From Pilaira anomala (taxonomy: Eukaryota; Mucoromycota; Mucoromycetes; Mucorales; Mucoraceae): a stretch of DNA of 64,000 bases. Position numbers and translations under genes: made by a program. Positions 46,399 to 56,346 of the stretch are shown piece by piece. The notes beneath the pieces are model-generated. The model was given only the letters and a program-made list of their open reading frames with translations. It had not been told where the DNA came from and did no database searches. The stretch covers positions 496,001 through 560,000 of the forward strand of contig JAIXMQ010000004.1 in the NCBI GenBank assembly GCA_025716855.1. Direction: 5' to 3'. Numbering within the stretch: position 1 is the stretch's first letter; every line of letters begins with the position of its first letter.

Positions 46399-48275
46399 GT
46401 AAAGACAAAGTTACAGGTCTATTGTCTTCAAAACCAGTAGGGAAAGCCTGTACACCATCATCATCACTATCCTCTGTTAAATCAATTATTGAGCCATGTG
46501 TGTTAGGCATACTTGAGTTGTTGTATGGATATGGACGAGAAACAACTATGGGACTATCATCATCACTATCCTCTGTTAAATCAATTATTGAGCCATGTGT
46601 GTTAGGCATACTTGAGTTGTTGTATGGATATGGACGAGAAGCAACTATGAGACTATCATCATCGTCATCATCATCAAGGATTTCAATAACTGGAACATTA
46701 GGAGGTGGCGTAAAGTTACTTTGAGCGGGTTCAATAGGTGATATAGTAGTATCACTAAGTATTATTACTTCAGGAGATTCAGGAGTGACAAGTTCAGTAT
46801 TTTCAAATTCAGTAGTTTCAGACTCCGTAGTAGTAACAGGTTCGATAGTAGTCTGAAGACTGGCTGAAGCGGCGCCAAGGTAATCTGTATCATAATCATC
46901 AGAATCAGAAAAGATAGCTTCATTAAAGAGGTCAATTATGGGGCTTTGATTACTTTCTGAAGCATTGGAATCAGTAGAGATATCAGTAGTAGTTGGAATT
47001 TCATTAGCTAAATAGTAATTTTAGTAAATTTGTTACTATGTGTCTTTTTTTTTTTTACCTTCAAATTGAAGATTATTTAAATCATTAGAGGTATCATCGC
47101 TACAATAGGCTTCAAATTCAGTAATTTGATGAATATCTGAAGCATTGGAATGATTAGAGACGGTGGTATCAATATCAAGACCAGCTTCAACGTTAGAAGT
47201 TTGAAGACCATCAGAAGCATTAGAATTATTAGAAGCATTAGAATTATTAGAATCATTAGAATTATTAGAGTCATTAGAGTTATTAGAGGTATTGGAGGTA
47301 TTGGAGGTATTGGAGGTATTGGAGGTATTGGAGGTATTGGAGGTATCCTTATCAAGACCAGCTTCAGCTTTAGCAGTACGAAGACTCTCTAAAGTGTCAT
47401 GGAAGACTTCATCATCAAGATCAGCGTCATCTGTCAAGCTAAGGGAAGAGGTAGCATCATTATAATTTTCAGTCACTATAAGTAAAAGTGTATCAGTATA
47501 AATGAACTTGTATTTAAAAAAAAAAATTACCTTCAGTATGAAGACTGTCTGGATGAATGTTCTCTTTGTGATCTGTACCACCAGAGAAGGTTAACTTTGA
47601 TTTGGTATTACTAGTGTTTTGCACCTCATTATGAGTTATTGGTAAATAACCTAAGGGTCCAGACTTGAGACGTTTGGTATTAAGAGGAATTTCACCTTCA
47701 AACTTTCGCTTTTTTGATGATGATGATGAGCCAATAGCTGAAGAAGAAGATGCAGAGGAAGAAGATGTATTATATGCAGAAGAGGAGGAGGAGGAGGATG
47801 AAGAAGAGTTGTTATTATTAGTATGTACAGGAGAATAAGAGTGATGATCACTTTTCATATGTTTATATGAAGATAAAATGGTATCTTCCTCTTCTCTTTC
47901 TTTTCGTTTGCCTAATATGGTAGTATTTGGTCCATTTGAAGAAGAAGAGGAGAAATTATTATTTTGCGCAGTAATATTTTGCTGTTGTTGTTGTGCTTGA
48001 CGTCTTTGAGCAATTATGCGTTGCTTTCGAAGATCTTCCATATCAACACCTAACATAGACCATTTGGATGGGTTTTCAAGCCCTGTTTCAACGAAAAAAG
48101 CATAAGTGCTGTCATCAAGGACCATGTCTTTATTTTGTTGTTGTTCCAAGTCATGAAGATCAATTATTGAACTTGTACTGTCTGTGGAATTGGGTCCAAC
48201 ACCATGAGAAGTAAAGTCTTCTCTTTTACCTGTGTTATTATTATTATCTTTGGTATAATATCTTGTTCTGGACAT
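46364..48275 (-). CDS. low-complexity protein with several SUMO-interacting-like motifs (left copy, intact)
   Basis: Three exons (48275-47531, 47475-47059, 47007-46364) give 601 residues. Exon 1 is Asn/Gln/Ser-rich with a short ordered part (STYAFFVETGLENPSKWSML) and a basic KKRKFEGEIPLNTKRL stretch, probably a nuclear signal. Exon 2 has an Asn/Thr/Ser VNTR. Exon 3 holds hydrophobic-acidic cores of SIM type: PIIDLF (~410), VIIL, VIEILDDDD (~494), and two copies of SIIDLTEDSDDD (~527 and 560); a weaker one, SIIDLHDLE, is near 37. The 3' end runs into the duplicated poly-Ser segment in another frame and stops after IYCL. No known family. The motifs suggest binding to SUMO or SUMOylated proteins. 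Confidence 0.7.
46457..46654 (-). repeat. two tandem 99-bp units carrying SIM-like motifs, left arm
   Basis: The coding segment SRPYPYNNSSMPNTHG followed by SIIDLTEDSDDD occurs twice back to back (46654-46556 and 46555-46457), with two or three changed residues (SLIVA versus SPIVV). It is mirrored at 54587-54784. Confidence 0.85.
47286..47347 (-). repeat. 9-bp VNTR encoding Ser-Asn-Thr, left arm
   Basis: About six tandem AATACCTCC-type units in exon 2 of the multi-SIM gene, followed by looser Asn-Ser/Asn-Asp units. The right arm has the same number of units in its main copy (53895-53955). Confidence 0.85.
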
Positions 48276-49086
48276 GATTGGGTAAAATAAAAAAATAAAA
48301 TATGGCAAAGAAGAAGAAGAAAAGAGAAATGAAAAGAAAGAAAAAAAAAGGGCGTTTTGTTTACTTGAAGTAAAAGTCACAAATGATGACGCCCGTATTC
48401 GCTCACCCAGAAAAGTTAAATAAGAGAAATAAAAAGCAATTGAAGAGATCAAGTTTTAGCAGCAGCACTCTTTGGTGAATATATGTTGGCTTGTTAATAC
48501 GAAGTAATGACATGAAGGAACTAACATCGGGGTTAATTCTATTTTATCTCCTTTTTGTTATATATATGCATCTTGTGTATTCAAAGGACCGTGCTTTTTT
48601 TTTGATAGAATACAGAAAAGCTTTTGAAAGTAGATGGTATAACTATCCTCATTTGATTTGCTGTACGATATATAGTACTTTACAGATATTCATATGCTTA
48701 TTCTCTTGTTTACACAAATTAAACATGATGATACCTAAATCTGACAACTAGTATTAAAGAAGACGTTTAAGATACAAGTATATGATATATACATTGTGTG
48801 TATATAAAGGTATTCTCATTGTCCAATACAAGATTATGTCATGAAGACAACTAGATTGCCATAGTAACTATTTACAAAAAGATCATCTCTTTCAAAACAA
48901 GTGACAACCTAGACTTTTCGTACTACATAAAAAAAAAGTTCATTTATAACTTTAATGCAGTAAAAAAATAAAAATAAAAAAATGTATGCAAGTTACATAT
49001 TTGATCCATCCAAGGAAGGTGTTCTTTAACTCTCATGTAAAAGATAAAAGACTAGTTATTGGATGTAGAAAATATTTTTTATTAAA
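48276..49086. other. intergenic stretch in the left arm
   Basis: 811 bp between the multi-SIM gene start and a truncated gene fragment. It likely includes the promoter of the multi-SIM gene. A plus-strand 86-codon frame inside (48491-48751) has no motif. It is mirrored in the right arm. Confidence 0.45.
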
Positions 49087-49356
49087 TTAGGTTTTTTTGG
49101 ATAGAGGTTGGTAGATATTATTTAGTAAATGATCCAAATCTTTAGGCAAAGGTAATTCAGCATCTTGATTAACTAATCTATAATTTTCAAGACGTTCCAC
49201 TTGATGACATAATCCAGACAAGTACAAATTACGTTCTTTTTCTGGAGAGAAACTATATCTTTGTCTGTTATAAGCGGGACGATCCATAGATTTGACCAGC
49301 AAGTCGGCTGTATCTTTAAGCTCTTGTATTAATAATTGTTCATATGATAACCATTC
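49087..49356 (-). pseudogene. 3' exon of a severed unknown gene, left arm
   Basis: An exon of 89 codons starts after a good acceptor at 49357-49358 and stops at 49087. Its product has an amphipathic helix (LLIQELKDTADLLVKSM), then PAYNRQRYSFSPEKERN and LPKDLDHLLNNIYQPL. The expected upstream exons are missing because a mariner end lies 94 bp upstream. The fragment is identical in both arms. I do not recognise the family. Confidence 0.6.
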
Positions 49357-49451
49357 CTAAATAAGAAACACATGCAAATTGATTTATTTCATGCAAAAGT
49401 GTGATTTGTAACACGTATCCTTTTTAAATTCCTTCCGTGATTTTACCACTA

Positions 49452-49536
49452 CTGGATTTCCCACTCGGTTTGAAAATTTTTGGGACTAAATGTCAGAGTT
49501 GTTTGAACAAAATCAGAATTATTTTTTGAACAATTA
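49452..49536 (+). mobile_element. solo mariner end, left arm
   Basis: 85 bp match the TIR of the mariner copy at 43346, starting TA then CTGGATTTCCCACT, and stop at AACAATTA where the Harbinger-like element begins. The rest of the mariner element is absent. Confidence 0.8.
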
Positions 49537-49903
49537 GGGATGTTCAGACCAATTTGTGCTAAAATCTGACAAACTTACGTTAGCCAATAAAATTAATTTG
49601 GGTCTGAACACCCCAAATGCAAAAAAAAATTGAATTTTAGTCCAATTTTTTAGTTGACAGATGATGTAAATCTTTCATTATGCAATTAGTTTCTTAAGTG
49701 AATAAACTTTTTTTTCTGTTCCTACTCTTCTTTATCTTATATACTTTGTATTTAACTATATCTTAAATCTTTATAAAAATGGCCAACCAACGTCCCATCC
49801 AAAAAAAAAAAAAAAAAAAAAAAAAAACTAATGCTATTACTGCTATGGAAAAAAACAGACGTGATAAAGGAAAGAATGGACAAATCGGGGTAGTTCCTAA
49901 AAA
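49537..49903 (+). mobile_element. half of a Harbinger-like element, left arm
   Basis: The stretch starts with GGGATGTTCAGACC, has an inverted match GGTCTGAACACCCC 50 bp further (49601-49614), and encodes the first part of a basic protein from ATG 49779 (MANQRPIQ, poly-Lys, TNAITAMEKNRRDKGKNG). It stops at 49903, two bases before the GGGG of the next element. GGG-starting TIRs and a preceding TTA agree with the PIF/Harbinger superfamily; this is inferred. Confidence 0.6.
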
Positions 49904-49914
49904 TAGGGGTGTTC

Positions 49915-50769
49915 TGTGATGTACGTTCTTTATTGAAGTAGGAAAAATGTGAGCACACGCTGTAAGGTTGCGAACCAAGATTTAAATAATAAGTAGAAAG
50001 GAGGAACTTAGAGGAAGGAAATGTAGAGGTTGTCAAAATTTATCTTTAATTTACGAAGAAATAAAGAATTCAATTGAGCAGAAAAAAAAAGATGTATTCT
50101 TATATAATATAGGAATGGTTCTCTTTTAAAATATGTTGAGCTTAGGTCTAAAGGTCACTAACAATACACGAAGTATATATAATGTATAATAGACGAAGAT
50201 GATCAACGGAACACAAGTATTGATTATCAATTCTTATAAAGATAGATATGTATCACTCGCTAATTGTTTAAGGCCCACCAATATATATCTCTTATGAATA
50301 AGAGTTCTTTATTGACGAGATGACTTAAGATAAAAAAAGTATGGTTCTCTATAGCTTTAAAGCCTAAAGATGTATGCTTTTTATTTATGTAGATTGTGGG
50401 ATCAGATATTATTCTTAAAAGAAAGAAATGTTTCTAAAACCACTGAAATACGATACGTTTAGACTTATTCTCTTAGTGTATTCTAAGAGAAAGATCACTA
50501 AAACGGTTTCTTTTGATATGACAAAAGAAGGGGAAAAAGGAAAAGAAAAAAAAAAGAAATAATAAAAAAAAAAGAAAAGTTTACACTGCCTTAGCAAGTG
50601 TAGAAAAAAAAAGGAATAAATAAGATTTTGATTGAGATTCGACTCAAGAACTTTATTGAAAGGTGAAAAAAAGGGGAGTATTTATAAAGAAAAAGAAATA
50701 AGGTTTGACGATAGAAGAAAAGATAGGAAACAGGTGATTTTACCAAAACAAAAAAAGGCAGTCGTTACA
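49915..50769 (-). mobile_element. solo LTR, about 855 bp
   Basis: Ends are TGTGATG and GTTACA, i.e. TG...CA. The four bases GTTC occur just before (49911-49914) and just after (50770-50773), as a short target-site duplication that splits the GGGGTGTTCAGACC TIR. Read on the minus strand, TATAAATA lies near 50686-50679 and AATAAA near 50657-50652, in promoter and polyadenylation order, so the minus orientation is preferred. No internal retrotransposon genes are present. Confidence 0.6.
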
Positions 50770-50957
50770 GTTCAGACCAATTTGTGCTAAAATCGTGCAA
50801 AATTTAAAATAATCTGATTGGTTAAAAAAAATTGTCAGATTTTTATAATTGAACACCTAAACCGCAAAACAAATCTTTGTTTAATTTGCATTTTGGTACA
50901 AATTATGCGTCATGTCAAAAAAAATATGTCATTATAACGACTAGATTACTTTCTGCT

Positions 50958-51003
50958 TTTCTCTTTTCTCTTTTCTCTTTTCTCTTTTCTCTTTTCTCTT
51001 TTA
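50958..51003 (+). repeat. (CTCTTTT)n microsatellite
   Basis: About six tandem 7-bp units upstream of the plus-strand frame of the Harbinger-like element. Confidence 0.85.
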
Positions 51004-51062
51004 TATCTGTGTATAATTTTCTCTTTTATAATATAATAACCAACAAACAGCAATATCGTACA

Positions 51063-51209
51063 ATGCCTAGAGTTTTCCCAAAATCCAACTTGATAAAGTC
51101 CTTGAAGAAAAGTGGAAAAGAAACAAAGGTGCTTGTCAAATCCTACATGGAAACATTGCAACGTCCTGTTACTGTAATTTTAAGCGTCGTGCACTATACA
51201 AGATATTGA
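51063..51209 (+). pseudogene. truncated transposon frame, MPRVFPK type
   Basis: 48 codons starting MPRVFPKSNLIKSLKKSGKE and ending early in HYTRY. Short, basic, placed about 290 bp inside the element end. Probably the remnant N-terminus of one of the two transposon proteins. Confidence 0.45.
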
Positions 51210-51245
51210 TAAATGTATGTAAAGATCACATTAAGAATCATTTCA

Positions 51246-51464
51246 CTAGAACTCGAAATCCACCAAGTAATCCGTAGGAGATTGCTGGTTACGCTCGCCG
51301 ACGGGTTTATCCCAACTAATGTATGTTTTGCTAACATTGTTTTTAGGAACTACCCCGATTTGTCCATTCTTTCCTTTATCACGTCTGTTTTTTTCCATAG
51401 CAGTAATAGCATTAGTTTTTTTTTTTTTTTTTTTTTTTTTTTGGATGGGACGTTGGTTGGCCAT
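51246..51464 (-). pseudogene. truncated transposon frame, MANQRPIQ type
   Basis: 72 codons with a poly-Lys stretch, then MEKNRRDKGKNGQIGVVPKN and ISWDKPVGERNQQSPTDYLV, ending DFEF. The pattern of a Trp/Asp-rich strand followed by a helix could be the start of a Myb/SANT-like DNA-binding part. The left-arm twin is cut after VVPKN. Confidence 0.45.
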
Positions 51465-51706
51465 TTTTATAAAGATTTAAGATATAGTTAAATACAAAGT
51501 ATATAAGATAAAGAAGAGTAGGAACAGAAAAAAAAGTTTATTCACTTAAGAAACTAATTGCATAATGAAAGATTTACATCATCTGTCAACTAAAAAATTG
51601 GACTAAAATTCAATTTTTTTTTGCATTTGGGGTGTTCAGACCCAAATTAATTTTATTGGCTAACGTAAGTTTGTCAGATTTTAGCACAAATTGGTCTGAA
51701 CATCCC

Positions 51707-51791
51707 TAATTGTTCAAAAAATAATTCTGATTTTGTTCAAACAACTCTGACATTTAGTCCCAAAAATTTTCAAACCGAGTGGGAAATCCAG
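51707..51791 (-). mobile_element. solo mariner end, right arm
   Basis: Reverse complement of 49452-49536; ends GGAAATCCAG then TA. Confidence 0.8.
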
Positions 51792-51886
51792 TAGTGGTAA
51801 AATCACGGAAGGAATTTAAAAAGGATACGTGTTACAAATCACACTTTTGCATGAAATAAATCAATTTGCATGTGTTTCTTATTTAG

Positions 51887-52156
51887 GAATGGTTATCATA
51901 TGAACAATTATTAATACAAGAGCTTAAAGATACAGCCGACTTGCTGGTCAAATCTATGGATCGTCCCGCTTATAACAGACAAAGATATAGTTTCTCTCCA
52001 GAAAAAGAACGTAATTTGTACTTGTCTGGATTATGTCATCAAGTGGAACGTCTTGAAAATTATAGATTAGTTAATCAAGATGCTGAATTACCTTTGCCTA
52101 AAGATTTGGATCATTTACTAAATAATATCTACCAACCTCTATCCAAAAAAACCTAA
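51887..52156 (+). pseudogene. 3' exon of a severed unknown gene, right arm
   Basis: Identical product to 49087-49356: starts after a TTTAG acceptor at 51884-51886, stops at 52156. Upstream exons are cut off by the mariner end at 51707-51791. Confidence 0.6.
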
Positions 52157-52966
52157 TTTAATAAAAAATATTTTCTACATCCAATAACTAGTCTTTTATC
52201 TTTTACATGAGAGTTAAAGAACACCTTCCTTGGATGGATCAAATATGTAACTTGCATACATTTTTTTATTTTTATTTTTTTACTGCATTAAAGTTATAAA
52301 TGAACTTTTTTTTTATGTAGTACGAAAAGTCTAGGTTGTCACTTGTTTTGAAAGAGATGATCTTTTTGTAAATAGTTACTATGGCAATCTAGTTGTCTTC
52401 ATGACATAATCTTGTATTGGACAATGAGAATACCTTTATATACACACAATGTATATATCATATACTTGTATCTTAAACGTCTTCTTTAATACTAGTTGTC
52501 AGATTTAGGTATCATCATGTTTAATTTGTGTAAACAAGAGAATAAGCATATGAATATCTGTAAAGTACTATATATCGTACAGCAAATCAAATGAGGATAG
52601 TTATACCATCTACTTTCAAAAGCTTTTCTGTATTCTATCAAAAAAAAAGCACGGTCCTTTGAATACACAAGATGCATATATATAACAAAAAGGAGATAAA
52701 ATAGAATTAACCCCGATGTTAGTTCCTTCATGTCATTACTTCGTATTAACAAGCCAACATATATTCACCAAAGAGTGCTGCTGCTAAAACTTGATCTCTT
52801 CAATTGCTTTTTATTTCTCTTATTTAACTTTTCTGGGTGAGCGAATACGGGCGTCATCATTTGTGACTTTTACTTCAAGTAAACAAAACGCCCTTTTTTT
52901 TCTTTCTTTTCATTTCTCTTTTCTTCTTCTTCTTTGCCATATTTTATTTTTTTATTTTACCCAATC
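52157..52966. other. intergenic stretch in the right arm
   Basis: Mirror of 48276-49086, with homopolymer differences (an 8-T run here against 9 A on the left). Likely holds the promoter of the right multi-SIM copy. Confidence 0.45.
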
Positions 52967-53894
52967 ATGTCCAGAACAAGATATTATACCAAAGATAATA
53001 ATAATAACACAGGTAAAGAGAAGACTTTACTTCTCATGGTGTTGGACCCAATTCCACAGACAGTACAAGTTCAATAATTGATCTTCATGACTTGGAACAA
53101 CAACAAAATAAAGACATGGTCCTTGATGACAGCACTTATGCTTTTTTCGTTGAAACAGGGCTTGAAAACCCATCCAAATGGTCTATGTTAGGTGTTGATA
53201 TGGAAGATCTTCGAAAGCAACGCATAATTGCTCAAAGACGTCAAGCACAACAACAACAGCAAAATATTACTGCGCAAAATAATAATTTCTCCTCTTCTTC
53301 TTCAAATGGACCAAATACTACCATATTAGGCAAACGAAAAGAAAGAGAAGAGGAAGATACCATTTTATCTTCATATAAACATATGAAAAGTGATCATCAC
53401 TCTTATTCTCCTGTACATACTAATAATAACAACTCTTCTTCATCCTCCTCCTCCTCCTCTTCTGCATATAATACATCTTCTTCCTCTGCATCTTCTTCTT
53501 CAGCTATTGGCTCATCATCATCATCAAAAAAGCGAAAGTTTGAAGGTGAAATTCCTCTTAATACCAAACGTCTCAAGTCTGGACCCTTAGGTTATTTACC
53601 AATAACTCATAATGAGGTGCAAAACACTAGTAATACCAAATCAAAGTTAACCTTCTCTGGTGGTACAGATCACAAAGAGAACATTCATCCAGACAGTCTT
53701 CATACTGAAGGTAATTTTTTTTTTTAAATACAAGTTCATTTATACTGATACACTTTTACTTATAGTGACTGAAAATTATAATGATGCTACCTCTTCCCTT
53801 AGCTTGACAGATGACGCTGATCTTGATGATGAAGTCTTCCATGACACTTTAGAGAGTCTTCGTACTGCTAAAGCTGAAGCTGGTCTTGATAAGG

Positions 53895-53955
53895 ATACCT
53901 CCAATACCTCCAATACCTCCAATACCTCCAATACCTCCAATACCTCCAATACCTC
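53895..53955 (+). repeat. 9-bp VNTR encoding Ser-Asn-Thr, right arm
   Basis: About six AATACCTCC units in exon 2 of the right multi-SIM copy, same count as on the left. Confidence 0.85.
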
Positions 53956-54586
53956 TAATAACTCTAATGACTCTAATAATTCTAATGATTCTAATAATTC
54001 TAATGCTTCTAATAATTCTAATGCTTCTGATGGTCTTCAAACTTCTAACGTTGAAGCTGGTCTTGATATTGATACCACCGTCTCTAATCATTCCAATGCT
54101 TCAGATATTCATCAAATTACTGAATTTGAAGCCTATTGTAGCGATGATACCTCTAATGATTTAAATAATCTTCAATTTGAAGGTAAAAAAAAAAAAGACA
54201 CATAGTAACAAATTTACTAAAATTACTATTTAGCTAATGAAATTCCAACTACTACTGATATCTCTACTGATTCCAATGCTTCAGAAAGTAATCAAAGCCC
54301 CATAATTGACCTCTTTAATGAAGCTATCTTTTCTGATTCTGATGATTATGATACAGATTACCTTGGCGCCGCTTCAGCCAGTCTTCAGACTACTATCGAA
54401 CCTGTTACTACTACGGAGTCTGAAACTACTGAATTTGAAAATACTGAACTTGTCACTCCTGAATCTCCTGAAGTAATAATACTTAGTGATACTACTATAT
54501 CACCTATTGAACCCGCTCAAAGTAACTTTACGCCACCTCCTAATGTTCCAGTTATTGAAATCCTTGATGATGATGACGATGATGAT

Positions 54587-54784
54587 AGTCTCATAGTTGC
54601 TTCTCGTCCATATCCATACAACAACTCAAGTATGCCTAACACACATGGCTCAATAATTGATTTAACAGAGGATAGTGATGATGATAGTCCCATAGTTGTT
54701 TCTCGTCCATATCCATACAACAACTCAAGTATGCCTAACACACATGGCTCAATAATTGATTTAACAGAGGATAGTGATGATGAT
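54587..54784 (+). repeat. two tandem 99-bp units carrying SIM-like motifs, right arm
   Basis: Units 54587-54685 and 54686-54784, each ending SIIDLTEDSDDD. Mirror of 46457-46654. Confidence 0.85.
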
Positions 54785-54842
54785 GGTGTACAGGCTTTCC
54801 CTACTGGTTTTGAAGACAATAGACCTGTAACTTTGTCTTTAC

Positions 54843-55577
54843 TTGACTTCATCCTCCTCCTCATCTACTGCCTATAATACATCTTCTTCCTCTGCATCTT
54901 CTTCTTCAGCTATTGGCTCATCATCCTCATCAAAAAAGCGAAAGTTTGAAGGTGAAATTCCTCTTAATACCAAACGTCTCAAGTCTGGACCCTTAGGTTA
55001 TTTATCAATAACTCATAATGAGGTGCAAAACACTAGTAATACCAAATCAAAGCTAACCTTCTCTGGTGGTACAGATCACAAAGAGAACATTCATCCAGAC
55101 AGTCTTCATACTGAAGGTAATTTTTTTTTTAAATACAAGTTCATTTATACTGATACACTTTTACTTATAGTAACTGAAAATTATAATGATGCTACCTCTT
55201 CCCTTAGCTTGACAGATGACGCTGATCTTGATGATGAAGTCTTCCATGACACTTTAGAGAGTCTTCGTACTGCTAAAGCTGAAGCTGGTCTTGATAAGGA
55301 TACCTCCAATACCTCCAATACCTTCAATACCTCCAGTACCTCCAGTACCTTCAATACCTCCAATACCTCTAATAACTCTAATGACTCTAATAATTCTAAT
55401 GCTTCTAATAATTCTAATGCTTCTGATGGTCTTCAAACTTCTAACGTTGAAGCTGGTCTTGATATTGATACCACCGTCTCTAATCATTCCAATGCTTCAG
55501 ATATTCATCAAATTACTGAATTTGAAGCCTATTGTAGCGATGATACCTCTAATTATTTAAATAATCTTCAATTTGAA

Positions 55578-55640
<63 letters not shown>
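54843..55640 (+). pseudogene. truncated second copy of the multi-SIM gene, right arm
   Basis: Direct repeat of about 53449-54182, shifted by roughly 1.4 kb: 3' part of exon 1, intron 1, exon 2 and then a poly-A of about 60 at the former intron 2 donor. The Asn/Thr VNTR is altered (SNTFNTSSTSSTFNTSNTSN). Unlike its left twin, the frame through exon 2 is open here. There is no proper start codon and no exon 3. Confidence 0.7.
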
Positions 55641-55641
<1 letters not shown>

Positions 55642-56344
55642 AGTATGATATTCAAAAAAATTAAAATAAAAGTATAATTTTTGTAAAAAAAACAATAAAA
55701 TAAAAGTATAATTCTTGTAAAAAAAAAAAAAAAATGGTGGGAGTTGGGAAAATGGTAAACCGTTGATACGTCTAATAGTTTATAGCAGTATACAAGTGAA
55801 GAGGTTATTAAAAGTTATATAACAAACAATTAATAAAGTAAAATGTGAGCACCAGACTATATAGCTGTTAACTTATTTAAAAAGACTTAGATATATTATT
55901 CGCTGAAAAAGTGGGAGATACAGCTAGACTCTAAAAAGAATTATCGACGTCGTTATAGAATAACAAGGGGATAATAATCCGTTTTTAATGGGAGCGTAGG
56001 AAATACAATAGTTTTCAATACAAATAAAAAGAATATAATCAAATATAAGACAGGTAACGAATTACCAAAAGTGAATTCAGAAGATCAAAGCGAAGAGGTA
56101 TTATATACAAAATGGGGTTGACAGTTCAAAATATCAGAGATAATATAAGGATAACCTAATTACTTATTTGAAGTTTCTAGTAAAATCTAACTTAAAGTTT
56201 ATTTAACTACAAAAATGAAGGGGGTATTTATAAGAAAAAGTGGTTGTTGTACCACCTAAGTTTGTAAATAAAAAAGATAATAAAGAAAAAAGGTTGAGGT
56301 AACACCGTTTGTGATTTAATTATAAAAGGGCCAGTATAAAAGAG
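55641..56344. other. non-coding stretch in the right arm
   Basis: Mirror of 44912-45612; about 700 bp with a short tandem duplication next to the poly-A. No gene seen. Confidence 0.5.
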
Positions 56345-56346
56345 TA

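Larger units (their letters stand above)
49906..51706. mobile_element. Harbinger-like element with converging frames, interrupted by a solo LTR
   Basis: The left TIR starts GGGGTGTTC at 49906, is cut by an LTR (49915-50769), then continues AGACCAATTTGTGC. The right TIR is GGTCTGAACATCCC at 51693-51706. Without the LTR it is about 950 bp. Two frames converge inside: plus strand 51063-51209 (MPRVFPKSNLIKSLKKSGKE) and minus strand 51464-51246 (MANQRPIQ..., ISWDKPVGERNQQSPTDYLV). A two-protein layout and GGG-type ends fit PIF/Harbinger elements, but both frames are truncated, so it is a non-autonomous deletion derivative. The part from 51340 is shared with the left arm. Confidence 0.55.
52967..54877 (+). 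pseudogene. multi-SIM protein gene, right copy, with a one-base frameshift
   Basis: The exon plan mirrors the left copy: 52967-53710, 53766-54182 and 54233-54877. Exon 1 is one base shorter: the run after ACAGGT is AAA here and AAAA in the left arm (near 53013-53016). As a result the product changes after about residue 15 and stops soon. A downstream in-frame restart near 53092-53116 could still give a shorter protein with all exon 3 SIM-like motifs. The change could be real decay or a homopolymer sequencing error. Confidence 0.7.

Noticed and set aside
47150..47392. Ile-Gly-Gly repeat frame antisense to the VNTR (and its mirror)
   Set aside because: It is just the 9-bp VNTR read backwards; no start context or motif.
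48491..48751. An 86-codon plus-strand frame in the left arm (mirror 52492-52752)
   Set aside because: No motif, no splice partner, and it sits in the likely promoter region of the multi-SIM gene; being repeated in both arms is due to the palindrome.
55568..55664. A poly-Lys tail (about 20 residues) as part of a protein
   Set aside because: It comes from the poly-A expansion at a former intron donor, so it is very unlikely to be translated as such.
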